A stretch of 64,000 bases of DNA from Ruegeria arenilitoris. GTDB taxonomy: Bacteria; Pseudomonadota; Alphaproteobacteria; Rhodobacterales; Rhodobacteraceae. The stretch lies in assembly GCF_042675705.1 (NCBI RefSeq), contig NZ_JBHTJJ010000002.1. One strand, given 5' to 3'. Below the pieces are notes generated by a model. It searched no databases. It worked only from the letters and a program-made list of their open reading frames with translations, and was not told where the DNA came from. The position numbers and the translations under genes are program-made. Positions 51,365 to 60,631 of the stretch are shown here, one piece after another. Every line of letters begins with the position of its first letter. Position 1 is the first letter of the stretch.

Positions 51365-54300
51365 CTAAGACGCGGATCCTTCAAGTTTTGACCTAAGGGA
51401 AACCATATCCAATTCCCGGGCAGTTGCCAACGCTTCGGCCTCAAGCGACAGGGCCGAGCGCAGATCCTGAGCGCGACCGCGACGGCGAAGGGCCCAAGCC
51501 CGCGCGGCTTGGCTGTGGGCGATCCACGGCGGTGCGGCCATCGCTGTGTCCACTTGGATCGCGGTTTCGAACAGCTCGTCGGCGGTGTCCCAATCACCCA
51601 ACACGGCGGACAGAGCTCCCAGCCGCCGGGCCGCGGATCCGGTGCAGACGGTTGTCGCGCCGGCCGTGATCGTCAGGTCCCTATAGGGCAGCAGCTTTTC
51701 GATTAGCGTTTGGGCATGGTGCGTGTTCTCGACTGCCACGCAGATATCCGCCAGATAGGACAGGGTGGTCGAGTACATCCCGTCTTGGGGCAGATCAAAA
51801 GCGGTGTCCGCGATCTCATTGAGAATACGCTCGGCGGGTTCGCGAAACCCCAGTTCGGCGGCTATCAGGCCGAATCCGGGTTTCCAGCTGGTTTCACCGG
51901 GACTGTCTGACATGAGCCGCTTGATCACAGGGGCCACCTCATGCAACCGCGCCTGCTCGCGCCGGATGGTGAACATCTGAACGCCGTAGACGCCCTCGAC
52001 ATGGGCGCCGTGTGTCTGACGCCCAATTTTGACCGCCTCGCCTGCATAGGTCTCGGCGCGTTCGAAATCACCATCCAAGATGGCCACCATTGCACGGGCG
52101 TGGATCTGGACCCAATACAGCTGTCGGTGGTTGTCCTTGTCCGAAATCTCGGTCAGCAGTTTCAACGAGGTGTCGACCAACTGGCGGTCCGCCATTTCGG
52201 CACCGACAAACAGGCTGAGGGTACGGTCGCGACCCTGATCGATGTTTCCAAGCTTTTTCGCAACTTCGTGCATGGATTCGAGGTTCTTGCGCCAGTTCCG
52301 CCGATCTTCGCCCTGTCGCGCCACGAAGGGAGCGCCGAAGCGGGTCATCATGACGGCGAACTGGGATTTGTGATCCCCCAGCCGGGCGGCCAGTTCCATG
52401 CATAGCTGGCCATATTTGGCGCCCTCGGAAAAGTCGCCGATGAACATGTAGGCGCGGGCGATCTGGGCCATCAGACGACACCGCCGAACCTCATCTGTTG
52501 GCGGCAGGTTGTCTAATGCCTCAAGGCAAAGGCTGATCGCCTGGCCGTGCCGTTGACCGGCCATCATGCATGAATCGGCGAAGTGATGTGCCGCGTCGGC
52601 AGCAAGGTCCGTCCGGCCTGAGTGCCGGGCCGCGTCCGAAGCTTCCTTCAGTTTGGCGATTCCTTCCGGCAACCTGCCTGCGCTGTCATAGCTGCGCCCA
52701 AGCAGCAGGTTTCCAACGATCGTCTGAGGACTTTTTTCGTTGCCCAGTTTTTGCGCGGCTTTCAGGGTTTCCGTCGCATTGGCCAAGGCTTCTTGGCTGG
52801 CCGACCGTGACAGGGCCATTTCCGTCGCAGCGCGCCACCGGTCATAGGCGGCAGCCCAGTCTTCGGCCTCGGTCAGGTGCCGGGCGGCCAACTCGGGGCG
52901 TCGTTCAATCTCGGCTGACCGCAACTGCATCAGCGCGCGGGCGACATTGGCGTGTTGGGCCTTGCGCGTGCTGCTGAGCATGGACTGATAGGCGGTGTCC
53001 CTGATCAACGCATGGCGGAATACATAGTGCCCTTTGTGGTGCCCGCTTTCAAAGACCAGACCAGCGCGGCACAGCTCAGCCAGACAAGTGTCGAGCTCTG
53101 CCGGGGCTTCCGGCATCGACGCGGCAAGCAGAGCCGGTTCGAACTCGCGACCGATAACGGACGCGGCAAGAGCCGTTTGCTTGGCGTCGGGCGATACGGC
53201 GTCCAACCGGGCCATCAATGCTCCGCTGAGGGACGAGGGCACGTTCACACCGACCCCACCGGTTTCGTGTATGGCGCGTGTCAGTTCCTCGACAAAAAGC
53301 GGCACACCGTCGGTTTTGTCGACAATCAGGTCGACCATTTCCGGATCCGGATCGCGGCCCGAGACACGTTGCACCAGATGGGCGACCTGCTCGGCATCAA
53401 GCCGCCCCAGATGCAGGGTTTGGACATGGCTGTCCCCTTCGGTCTTCTGCATTTCCCAGCTGGGGCGATGCGTGATCACGATCAGAAGGGGAAGGTCGAC
53501 GCACAACGCTTTGAAACGGTCCAGCAGCGCGTGGGTCGAGGCGTCGATCCAATGGGCGTCCTCGACAAACAGGATGACTGGACGTTGGACGGCCCGGGCC
53601 TTTACCGTGGTGATCAGCGCTTGGATCGTCAGGTCTCGCTGTTCCTGGGGCGACAGTTGCAGGACCTGCTGGGCCAAGGTGCTTCGCGGGGCGACTAAGG
53701 CGGCGAAGGCAGGAAGAACTAGGTCCAGATCCAGTCCCTGCCGTTGGGCCAGCATGTCGTGAACACTCTCCTGCACCCTGTCGTCGTCAAAATCCGGGTC
53801 GACGCCCGCATCCTGCGAAATCCGTTCGGCAACCGGGTGAAACGGACTGCTGGTCAGGTAGGGTGAGCAGTTCAGTCTGATGATGTCGGCCTGATGGACC
53901 ACGCTTTCGTGTTGCAGAAACTCCTCGATCAGGCGCGACTTGCCGATTCCCGCTTCACCTGACAGCAGGACCACTTCGCCTTTGCCGTCCTGCGCGTGTT
54001 TCCAGGATTGCAGAAGGATGCCCTTTTCAAAACTGCGGCCGATCAGGAATCCGTGGGCACCATCCCCGCGAACAGCGTGGAACCGGCTTTCGGCGCTGCG
54101 CTCAGCCACGACCTGAACCAGGTCGTGCGCGACATCGAAGCCTTTCAGGGGCACGCTGCCCAAGGATGAAACCTCGAATACGCCATCCAGTGACCCTGTC
54201 AGGTCTGCACGGGGCATGACGACGGCGTTTGCCGGGGCTTTTTCCTGCAACCTGGCGGCCAAGTTCAACACCGGTCCGGTCATGGCACCTTCTTCGAACG

Positions 54301-54925
54301 AGTTTTCACCGATCGCGTCACCGACAACCACGTCGCCGCTGGCGATGCCGATGCGCACGGCGAGCGGGGTTCCGTCGGGCGTCGTCATCTGCCGGACTCT
54401 TCGCACGGCTTCGAGACCTGCTTTGACGGCCCGAATGGCGTGATCCTCATAGGCGCGGGGCCACCCGAAAAAGACCAACAGCCCGTCGCCAAGGTATTTT
54501 GCGACATATCCTCCATACCGGCTGACAGCACCTGCGACGGAATCCTGGTATCGCTGCAACAGGATCCGCATGTCTTCGGGGTCGATCCGGTTGGTCAATT
54601 CGGTCGAGCCGACGAGATCGGCAAAAAAGACCGTCAGATGGCGCCGCTCGGCCGGAGCGCGCGACGGTTGCCCATCCGTGTCGGGCCGTATTTCGGCTGC
54701 GGCTGCTGCGATGTCAGATGTTGGCTGCTCGGGCGTTTGTTCATCAGACAGGACGCGGGCGGCAGCCAGAATGACCTTGCGGTGCCCGAGGCTGACTCCA
54801 AGCTCTCGGAGATCGTCATTCGTCAGCAGAGGCAGTACGCGTGCATCAACGTCATTCTCCGCAAAGGTCTCTGCGTATTGGCCCAGACCAAGATCGTTCA
54901 GCCATGTTTTGACCGTGAACCCCAT
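51365..54925 (-). CDS. Multidomain signalling protein: SAM domain, adenylate cyclase, AAA ATPase, TPR
   Basis: A 1186-residue cytoplasmic protein. The SAM-like domain is at about residues 5-60 ('LNDLGLGQYAETFAEND'). The class III cyclase domain is at about 95-270: 'LTVFFADLVGSTELTNR' and 'YLGDGLLVFFGWP' hold the two metal Asp residues, and 'GPVLNLAARLQ' follows. An AAA-type ATPase begins at about 300, with Walker A 'GEAGIGKSRLI' and Walker B 'VILFVEDAHWID'. A helical TPR-like region fills about 640-1170. It should make cyclic AMP when its sensor part is engaged. No signal peptide is seen. The ATG at 54925 has no clear ribosome-binding site. Confidence 0.92.
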   Translation of the reverse strand: MGFTVKTWLNDLGLGQYAETFAENDVDARVLPLLTNDDLRELGVSLGHRKVILAAARVLSDEQTPEQPTSDIAAAAAEIRPDTDGQPSRAPAERRHLTVFFADLVGSTELTNRIDPEDMRILLQRYQDSVAGAVSRYGGYVAKYLGDGLLVFFGWPRAYEDHAIRAVKAGLEAVRRVRQMTTPDGTPLAVRIGIASGDVVVGDAIGENSFEEGAMTGPVLNLAARLQEKAPANAVVMPRADLTGSLDGVFEVSSLGSVPLKGFDVAHDLVQVVAERSAESRFHAVRGDGAHGFLIGRSFEKGILLQSWKHAQDGKGEVVLLSGEAGIGKSRLIEEFLQHESVVHQADIIRLNCSPYLTSSPFHPVAERISQDAGVDPDFDDDRVQESVHDMLAQRQGLDLDLVLPAFAALVAPRSTLAQQVLQLSPQEQRDLTIQALITTVKARAVQRPVILFVEDAHWIDASTHALLDRFKALCVDLPLLIVITHRPSWEMQKTEGDSHVQTLHLGRLDAEQVAHLVQRVSGRDPDPEMVDLIVDKTDGVPLFVEELTRAIHETGGVGVNVPSSLSGALMARLDAVSPDAKQTALAASVIGREFEPALLAASMPEAPAELDTCLAELCRAGLVFESGHHKGHYVFRHALIRDTAYQSMLSSTRKAQHANVARALMQLRSAEIERRPELAARHLTEAEDWAAAYDRWRAATEMALSRSASQEALANATETLKAAQKLGNEKSPQTIVGNLLLGRSYDSAGRLPEGIAKLKEASDAARHSGRTDLAADAAHHFADSCMMAGQRHGQAISLCLEALDNLPPTDEVRRCRLMAQIARAYMFIGDFSEGAKYGQLCMELAARLGDHKSQFAVMMTRFGAPFVARQGEDRRNWRKNLESMHEVAKKLGNIDQGRDRTLSLFVGAEMADRQLVDTSLKLLTEISDKDNHRQLYWVQIHARAMVAILDGDFERAETYAGEAVKIGRQTHGAHVEGVYGVQMFTIRREQARLHEVAPVIKRLMSDSPGETSWKPGFGLIAAELGFREPAERILNEIADTAFDLPQDGMYSTTLSYLADICVAVENTHHAQTLIEKLLPYRDLTITAGATTVCTGSAARRLGALSAVLGDWDTADELFETAIQVDTAMAAPPWIAHSQAARAWALRRRGRAQDLRSALSLEAEALATARELDMVSLRSKLEGSAS

Positions 54926-54969
54926 TGACGGATCATGCGTGGTTGCAATTCGTCAATCAAGCGTGAGGA

Positions 54970-54993
54970 GTAAACTTTACATAATCATGATTA
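54970..54993. promoter_or_regulatory. Two adjacent palindromes upstream of the cyclase gene
   Basis: GTAAACTTTAC (54970-54980) and TAATCATGATTA (54982-54993) are perfect palindromes side by side, about 45-70 bp upstream of the cyclase ATG in an 87-bp AT-rich gap. They could be regulator binding sites for the cyclase-DUF4242-oxidase genes. Confidence 0.4.
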
Positions 54994-55012
54994 CGCGGGT
55001 AAAAATCAGAAC

Positions 55013-56749
55013 TCATACTGCTGCGTAGGTGATCCGGTCAGGCGCGGTCAGTCTTTGCCAGGCGTCATATTGCGACAGGAACACCTGCCCATTCAATTCA
55101 TCGAGGAAATGCGACTGCTTCAGGCGGTCCATGACCGGACCTTTGACCTCGCTCAGGTGCAGCCCGACGCCCATGTCGCGCAGGCGGTGGTTGATCGCCT
55201 CAAGGCTTTCGAGCGCCGAGAAGTCGACCTCGTTCACCGCCGAGAACATCAGCACCACGTTGCGGATCTCGCAGCCTTCGGTCACGCGCGACTGGATCAG
55301 ATCCTCGAGGAAGCGGGCATTCACGAAGTATAGGCTTTCATCCACCCGCAGCGTGACCAGCGTGGGGTCGGTCTGGACCTTGTGGCGCAGGATGTTGCGG
55401 AAGTGTTGAGTGCCCGGCACCAGCCCCAGTTCGGCCACATGTGGACGTGAAGTCTTGTAGAGATGCAGAAGGATCGAGATTGCCACGCCGCTGGCAACAC
55501 CCGCTTCGACACCGGCCATCAGGGTCAGGACGATTGTGGCGGCGACGGCGGTGAAATCGGCCCGTGAATAGCCCCAGGTCTTTTTCAAGATCGAGAAATC
55601 CACCAGGCTAAGCACCGCCACGATGATCGTCGCGGCCAGCGTCGCCTTGGGCAAGAAATAGACCAGCGGGGTCAGGAAAAGCGCGGCAATCGCCAGCCCT
55701 ATGGCGGTGAAGGCACCGGCCGCCGGGGTCTCGGCGCCCGCGTCGAAGTTGACGACCGAGCGCGAAAACCCGCCGGTGACCGGAAAGCCTCCGGTGAACG
55801 CCGCGCCCAGATTGGCCGCGCCCAAGCCGATCAGTTCCTGATCGGGGTCGACGCGCTGGCGTTTTTTGGCCGCCAGCGTTTGCGCGACCGAGATGCTTTC
55901 GACAAAGCCGATGATCGAGATCAGGATGGCGGGTACCAGCAGCGCACCGATCAGGTCCGAGGACAGCCCCGGCAGGGTCAGAGGCGGCAGGCCTTGGGGC
56001 ACCTCGCCCACGATCTTAACGCCCCACGCGTCCAGCCCGAAGGCCCAGACCGCCACCGTGGACACCACCACCGCCGCCACCGGCCCGGCCTTGGTCAGCA
56101 CATCCGCAAGCAGCGGCGGTACGCCCATGCGCCGCAGCGCGGGTTTGAGGTTCTTGCGCACCCAGAACAGGAACGCCGTGGCCAGTGCGCCGATCACCAC
56201 GGTAATCCCGCTGGTCTGGTCCAGATGCGCAAGGATCGAGCCCAGCATCTCGGGCAAAGTATGCCCATGCGCGCTGACCCCTAGGATATGTTTCAGCTGG
56301 CTGGTGGCGATCAAGATGCCCGAGGCGGTGATGAAGCCTGCGATCACCGGATGAGACAGGAAGTTGGCCAGAAAGCCCAGCCGCAACACGCCCAGCAGCA
56401 CCAGGAACCCGCCCGACAGAAAGGCCAGCGTCAGCGCCGCCACCGCATAGCCTGCGGTGCCCTGTTCAGCCACCTGCCCCACCGCGCTTGCCGTCAGCAG
56501 CGACACCACCGCCACCGGACCCACCGCCAGCGCCCGGCTGGTGCCAAAGATCGCATAGAGGATGATCGGCACGATCGAGGCATAGATCCCCGCCTCGGGC
56601 GGCAGCCCCGCCAGCAGTGCATAGGCCAGCGATTGCGGGATCAGCATGATCGTCACGATCACCGCCGCGATCAGGTCGTTCGACAGCGCCGCCCGGTCAT
56701 ACCGGCGGCCCCAATCCAGAATTGGTAAGTATCGCAACAGGTTGTGCAT
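55013..56749 (-). CDS. SulP-family anion transporter with STAS domain
   Basis: A 578-residue transporter of the SulP/SLC26 type. The membrane part (about residues 25-415) contains 'LLAGLPPEAGIYASIVPIIL' and 'GTSRALAVGPVAVVSLLTA', the anion-site helices. A C-terminal STAS domain covers about 440-560 ('VTLRVDESLYFVNARFLEDLI', 'VLMFSAVNEVDFSALESLEA'). Sulfate is the usual substrate; given the neighbouring reduced-sulfur genes, sulfite or sulfate export or import fits. ATG 56749 has a GGAA site; the longer frame is not used. It lies 65 bp after the SQR-like gene. Confidence 0.92.
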   Translation of the reverse strand: MHNLLRYLPILDWGRRYDRAALSNDLIAAVIVTIMLIPQSLAYALLAGLPPEAGIYASIVPIILYAIFGTSRALAVGPVAVVSLLTASAVGQVAEQGTAGYAVAALTLAFLSGGFLVLLGVLRLGFLANFLSHPVIAGFITASGILIATSQLKHILGVSAHGHTLPEMLGSILAHLDQTSGITVVIGALATAFLFWVRKNLKPALRRMGVPPLLADVLTKAGPVAAVVVSTVAVWAFGLDAWGVKIVGEVPQGLPPLTLPGLSSDLIGALLVPAILISIIGFVESISVAQTLAAKKRQRVDPDQELIGLGAANLGAAFTGGFPVTGGFSRSVVNFDAGAETPAAGAFTAIGLAIAALFLTPLVYFLPKATLAATIIVAVLSLVDFSILKKTWGYSRADFTAVAATIVLTLMAGVEAGVASGVAISILLHLYKTSRPHVAELGLVPGTQHFRNILRHKVQTDPTLVTLRVDESLYFVNARFLEDLIQSRVTEGCEIRNVVLMFSAVNEVDFSALESLEAINHRLRDMGVGLHLSEVKGPVMDRLKQSHFLDELNGQVFLSQYDAWQRLTAPDRITYAAV

Positions 56750-56814
56750 CGGTTCCACGTTCACGAGGGCGCAGGGCGGGTGTTGGATGGCGCAGGGCAA
56801 GAAGCCCTAGCGAC

Positions 56815-58497
56815 CTATTCGGCCGCCACTTTCAGCGGCTCGGGCTTGGCCATCCATTCCTTGCCCTTCAGCATCGCGGACCAATAGACCGGCGGTAGCA
56901 GCTTTTCCTTCAGGAACCAGGCCGCGCGGCTGGGTTTGGTCCCGTCGATCAGGAGTTTCGGGAAGCTGGGCTTCAGGACACCGCCATAGCCGAACTCGGC
57001 CAGCACGATCTTGCCGCGCTCCACCGTCAACGGGCACGAGCCATAGCCGTCATAGGCCGCCACCGGGCCGCGGCCTTGGATATCGGCCACGATGTTGTCG
57101 GCCACCACTGGCGCCTGCTTGCGCGCCGCCGCCGCGGTTTTCGCGTTCGGCGCGTTCATCACGTCGCCCAGCGACCAGATGTTGTCATAGCTCTTATGGC
57201 GCAGCGTCGCCTGATCGACATCGACCCAGCCCACCGCATCCGCCAGCGGCGAGACCCGGATGAAGTCTGGCGCCACCTGCGGCGGGCAGACATGCATCAT
57301 GTCGAATTCGACCGTCACCTGCTCGGGCTGCTCGTTGGGCTTGGCCACCTTGAACGTGGCGGTCTTCGCCGCCCCGTCCACCGCCACCAGATTGTGGAAG
57401 AAATTGAGCGTGGCGTCATATTTCTTTACGTATTCCATCAACGCCGGGACATAGTCGTTGACCCCGAACAGCACTCCGCCCGCGTTCATGAACTGGATGT
57501 CGATATCCTTGAGAACCCCGCGCCGGACCCACGCATCTCCCGACAGATACATCGCCTTCTGCGGCGCGCCCGCGCATTTGATCGGCATCGGCGGCTGGGT
57601 GAACAGAGCCCGGCCCGCTTTCAGACCCTCGACCAGCTGCCAAGTATAAGGCGCCAGGTCATAGCGATAGTTCGTGGTCACGCCGTTGCGGCCCAGAGTT
57701 TCCTCGAGCCCTTCGACCGCGCCCCAGTCCAGCTTGAGCCCCGGGGTCACCACCAAACGGTCGTATTTGACCACCCGGCAACCATCCAGGATCACCGCGT
57801 TGTTCTGTGGCTCGAACGCGGCCACGGCGGCCTTGATCCATTTGACCCCGCGCGGGATCAGCGCGCCCATGGTCTTGGCCGTCTGTTCCGGGGTGAACAC
57901 GCCGCCGCCCACAAGGGTCCAGCCGGGTTGATAATAGTGCACGTCCGACGGGTCGATGATGGCAATCGACAGGTCGGATTTGCGCGCATGCAGGCTGGCG
58001 GCGGTGGCGATGCCCCCGGCCCCGCCGCCCACGATCACCACGTCAAAGGACGCGTCGCCGGTGTCGGTTGGCGTCTTGCCGCCATTGGCGATGCGGCGGG
58101 CCACGCCGCTCATGTCATATCCGGCAGCCTTGGTCGCGGTCAGGATGTCAGGCAGGGGTCGCCCCTGCGCGGCCTCGTGCAGCGACCACAGGGTGGCCGA
58201 GCGCGTGCCCGTCCGACAATAGGCCAGGATCGGACCTGGCAGTTCGGTCAGGGCTTGACCGAAGGCCTGCGCGTCCTCATCCCGGACCAGGCCGGTCTGG
58301 ACGGGAACGTACCGGGCTTCGATGCCCAGCTTTTCGGCAGCGGCCTCGATTTCCTCGAATGTCGGTTGGTCGGACCCTTCACCGTCGGGGCGATTGCAGA
58401 TGATGGCGCGGAAGCCCGCTGCCTTGATCGCCGGGATATCGGCAAGCGTTACCTGTGGCGACACCGAGAGTGCGCCCGAAATCTTCCGGATTTCCAT
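56815..58497 (-). CDS. Fusion of rhodanese-like (DUF442) domain and SQR-like FAD/NAD-dependent oxidoreductase
   Basis: A 560-residue two-part protein. Residues about 1-110 are a DUF442/protein-tyrosine-phosphatase-like sulfurtransferase domain with the loop 'CRTGTR' (C94-R99), which matches the rhodanese CRxGxR pattern rather than the longer phosphatase CX5R loop. From about 148 follows a sulfide:quinone-reductase-like flavoprotein: 'DVVIVGGGAGGIATAASLHAR', 'VVKYDRLVVTPGLKLDW' and 'SLGDVMNAPNAKTAAAARKQ'. Cysteines in 'PIKCAGAPQK' and 'HVCPPQV' could be the redox pair. It probably oxidises sulfide and passes sulfane sulfur to the fused domain, upstream of the persulfide dioxygenase-like enzyme. 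Confidence 0.88.
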   Translation of the reverse strand: MEIRKISGALSVSPQVTLADIPAIKAAGFRAIICNRPDGEGSDQPTFEEIEAAAEKLGIEARYVPVQTGLVRDEDAQAFGQALTELPGPILAYCRTGTRSATLWSLHEAAQGRPLPDILTATKAAGYDMSGVARRIANGGKTPTDTGDASFDVVIVGGGAGGIATAASLHARKSDLSIAIIDPSDVHYYQPGWTLVGGGVFTPEQTAKTMGALIPRGVKWIKAAVAAFEPQNNAVILDGCRVVKYDRLVVTPGLKLDWGAVEGLEETLGRNGVTTNYRYDLAPYTWQLVEGLKAGRALFTQPPMPIKCAGAPQKAMYLSGDAWVRRGVLKDIDIQFMNAGGVLFGVNDYVPALMEYVKKYDATLNFFHNLVAVDGAAKTATFKVAKPNEQPEQVTVEFDMMHVCPPQVAPDFIRVSPLADAVGWVDVDQATLRHKSYDNIWSLGDVMNAPNAKTAAAARKQAPVVADNIVADIQGRGPVAAYDGYGSCPLTVERGKIVLAEFGYGGVLKPSFPKLLIDGTKPSRAAWFLKEKLLPPVYWSAMLKGKEWMAKPEPLKVAAE

Positions 58498-58512
58498 TGT
58501 TGTCTCCTGAGG

Positions 58513-59460
58513 TCAGATCTTGTTGACCGGAACCTTGAGCATCTGGTTGCCGTCCTTGTCGGTCGGGATGTCACCCGCCCGAATATTGACCTGGATCGAC
58601 GGGATGATCAGCGTTGGCATCGCCAGCGTCGCGTCACGCTCGGTGCGCATCTTGATGAACTCGTCCCGCGACTTGCCGCCGCCCACATGGATGTTGTGCG
58701 CCTTCTCCTCGGCCACGGTGGTTTCCCAGCGGATGTCGCGACCGTTGGGGCCGTAATCGTGGCACATGAACAGGCGGGTTTCGTACGGCAGGCTCAGCAC
58801 CTTCTGGATCGAGTCATAAAGCGTTCCCGCATCTCCGCCCGGAAAGTCGGCTCGGGCCGAACCACCATCGGGCATGAACAGCGTGTCACCCACAAAGGCC
58901 GCATCGCCCATCACATGCACCATGCAGGCCGGCGTATGGCCCGGCGTGTGCATGGTGAAAGCAGTCATGTTGCCGATCTTGTAGGTCATGCCGTCGGTGA
59001 ACAGCGCATCGAACTGGCTTCCGTCGCGCTGGAACTCGGTGCCTTCGTTGAAGATCTTGCCGAACACTTCCTGCACGATCTTGATGTTCTCGCCGATGCC
59101 GATCTTGCCGCCCAGCTTCTGCTGGATGTAGGGCGCCGCCGACAGGTGGTCGGCATGGGCGTGGGTCTCGATGATCCACTCCAGTTTCAGGCCCTGCTTT
59201 TCGATCTCGGCGATCAGCAGGTCGGCATGTTCGAATGTGATCCGGCCAGCGGCATAGTCGATGTCCATCACGCTGTCGATGATCGCGCAAGCGTTGGATG
59301 TCGGGTCCGAAACGATATAGCTGATCGTCGCCGTGGCCTCGTCGTAGAAGCCCTGAACCTTGGGTTTGACGCTCAGATCCACCGGATACGCGGAAATCGG
59401 TGTCGCGATTGCGTCAGCCATTTTCTGGTTGTGGGTGTCGATTGCCTTTTGGTCGGTCAT
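58513..59460 (-). CDS. Persulfide-dioxygenase-like MBL-fold hydrolase
   Basis: A 315-residue metallo-beta-lactamase-fold protein with the metal motif 'ETHAHADHLSAAPYIQQKLG' (HxHxDH, about residues 96-101), 'MHTPGHTPACMVHVMGD' and 'FVGDTLFMPDGGSARADF'. 'LFMCHDYGPNGRDIRWETTV' follows. This arrangement fits ETHE1/persulfide dioxygenase-like and BLH enzymes, which oxidise glutathione persulfide to sulfite. It is 15 bp upstream of the SQR-like fusion gene and 23 bp downstream of the YeeE genes in one operon. Confidence 0.88.
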   Translation of the reverse strand: MTDQKAIDTHNQKMADAIATPISAYPVDLSVKPKVQGFYDEATATISYIVSDPTSNACAIIDSVMDIDYAAGRITFEHADLLIAEIEKQGLKLEWIIETHAHADHLSAAPYIQQKLGGKIGIGENIKIVQEVFGKIFNEGTEFQRDGSQFDALFTDGMTYKIGNMTAFTMHTPGHTPACMVHVMGDAAFVGDTLFMPDGGSARADFPGGDAGTLYDSIQKVLSLPYETRLFMCHDYGPNGRDIRWETTVAEEKAHNIHVGGGKSRDEFIKMRTERDATLAMPTLIIPSIQVNIRAGDIPTDKDGNQMLKVPVNKI

Positions 59461-59482
59461 GATCGTGCCTCCTCTCTGACGC

Positions 59483-59920
59483 TCAGGCCTTGGCCGAACG
59501 TGTAATCAATGGTTGCCCTTGCAGAATGCGCGCCAACGCCAGCCCGGCGGCGACCGCGCCCAGAAACAGCAGAACCTCCCACCGCCCGGTGCCCAGGGCC
59601 GGAATTGCCGCGCCCGGGCAGAATCCTGCGATGCCCCAGCCCACGCCAAACAAGGCTGAGCCGCCGACAAGCTTCATGTCGATGTGCTTAGCGCCCGGAA
59701 TCTGGAACCGGTCCGCGTAAAGCGGCGCGGCGCGTCTCCATACCAAGCGATAGCCGATGAATGTCACCACCAGCGCACCGCCCATTACAAAGGCGAGGCT
59801 GGGGTCCCAGGTTCCGGCCAGATCGAAGAAATTCAGCACCTTGGCCGGGTTCATCATGCCCGAGATCGCGATGCCTGTGCCGAAGACGAGGCCGGTCAGG
59901 AACGTATGGAACAGTTTCAT
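59483..59920 (-). CDS. YeeE/YedE-type sulfur transport half-protein (DUF6691-like)
   Basis: A 145-residue membrane protein with about four helices. It has 'FHTFLTGLVFGTGIAISGMMNPAKVLNFFDLAG', cited by parts ('GIAISGMMNPAKVLNFFDLA' is its signature), and the loop 'GWGIAGFCPGAAIPALGTG' with a conserved Cys. With the neighbour at 59925 it would form one full YeeE/YedE unit, a family that moves thiosulfate or related sulfur ions. Gap to the neighbour is 4 bp. Confidence 0.87.
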   Translation of the reverse strand: MKLFHTFLTGLVFGTGIAISGMMNPAKVLNFFDLAGTWDPSLAFVMGGALVVTFIGYRLVWRRAAPLYADRFQIPGAKHIDMKLVGGSALFGVGWGIAGFCPGAAIPALGTGRWEVLLFLGAVAAGLALARILQGQPLITRSAKA

Positions 59921-59924
59921 TGCC

Positions 59925-60356
59925 TCACCCTCCGAACACGTGGCGGATTACGAAAACCGTGATGGCGGCAGTTGCCATGAAGGTCGGAACGGCAACCAGG
60001 GACCGGGTCGACAACCGCGACAGGCCGCACACTCCGTGACCCGAGGTGCACCCCGAGCCGAGGCTGGCGCCCAGACCGACGATGACGCCGCCGACAACGA
60101 TCATCAGCGGGCTGATCGGCACGTCGATGGCCGGCATGGTGCCGGTCAGCACGTAAATCAGACCTGGCGCAACGATCATTCCGGCAACAAGCGCCAGACG
60201 CCAGGAAAACTCGGACCCGCTGTCAGGAAAGACCAGGCCGGACATGATCCCGGTGGCACCCATGATGCGGCCGAGGCCCAGCATCAACAACACGGCGCCC
60301 AAGCCTATCAGCAGGCCGCCGCCAAAGGATGCAAATGGCGTGAATACGGTTTCCAT
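59925..60356 (-). CDS. YeeE/YedE-type sulfur transport half-protein
   Basis: A 143-residue membrane protein with about four helices and the family motif 'GLGASLGSGCTSGHGVCGLS' containing two Cys, likely the sulfur-relay residues. 'GRIMGATGIMSGLVF' lies earlier. It should pair with the half-protein at 59483, since full-length members contain both halves in one chain. It is encoded 1 bp after the DUF2892 gene. Confidence 0.9.
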   Translation of the reverse strand: METVFTPFASFGGGLLIGLGAVLLMLGLGRIMGATGIMSGLVFPDSGSEFSWRLALVAGMIVAPGLIYVLTGTMPAIDVPISPLMIVVGGVIVGLGASLGSGCTSGHGVCGLSRLSTRSLVAVPTFMATAAITVFVIRHVFGG

Positions 60357-60357
60357 A

Positions 60358-60573
60358 TTATCTGGTCCTGCAGGTTTTGATGCCCAAAAGCGTGTACACC
60401 GGGCAGAATTTCATGGTCGCGGTCAACAGCATGATGATGCCGACGATCACAGCGCCATATTTGAACACTGGTGCGGCGAACAGGGCCAGCCCGCTGAAGA
60501 TTGCCAGGTACAGCAGGACCAACCCAAGAGCTGCGCGCAGCGTGCGGTCGATCGTTCCGACGTTGTTGGTCAT
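60358..60573 (-). CDS. DUF2892 (YgaP-like) small membrane protein
   Basis: A 71-residue protein with two hydrophobic helices. It starts 'MTNNVGTIDRTLRAALGLVL' and ends 'KFCPVYTLLGIKTCR', the usual DUF2892 ends; the CPVYTLLGIxTC piece is found in the membrane tail of YgaP rhodaneses. The ATG at 60573 has a GGAGG site; the longer frame to 60606 is not used. It is the first gene of the sulfur operon, with a perfect palindrome about 60 bp upstream. Confidence 0.9.
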   Translation of the reverse strand: MTNNVGTIDRTLRAALGLVLLYLAIFSGLALFAAPVFKYGAVIVGIIMLLTATMKFCPVYTLLGIKTCRTR

Positions 60574-60631
60574 ATCGCCCTCCATATTCAGGTTTCTGAA
60601 TGGCATATATGACGCCAGGAGCGTCTCTTCA

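Noticed and set aside
56815..58497. Protein tyrosine phosphatase activity of the N-terminal domain
   Set aside because: The Cys loop reads CRTGTR with four residues between Cys and Arg, which is the rhodanese pattern and not the phosphatase CX5R loop.
57076..59505. 809-codon open frame on the plus strand
   Set aside because: Antisense to the SQR-like fusion and the MBL-fold gene; a His/Arg/Asp-rich shadow without recognisable domain.
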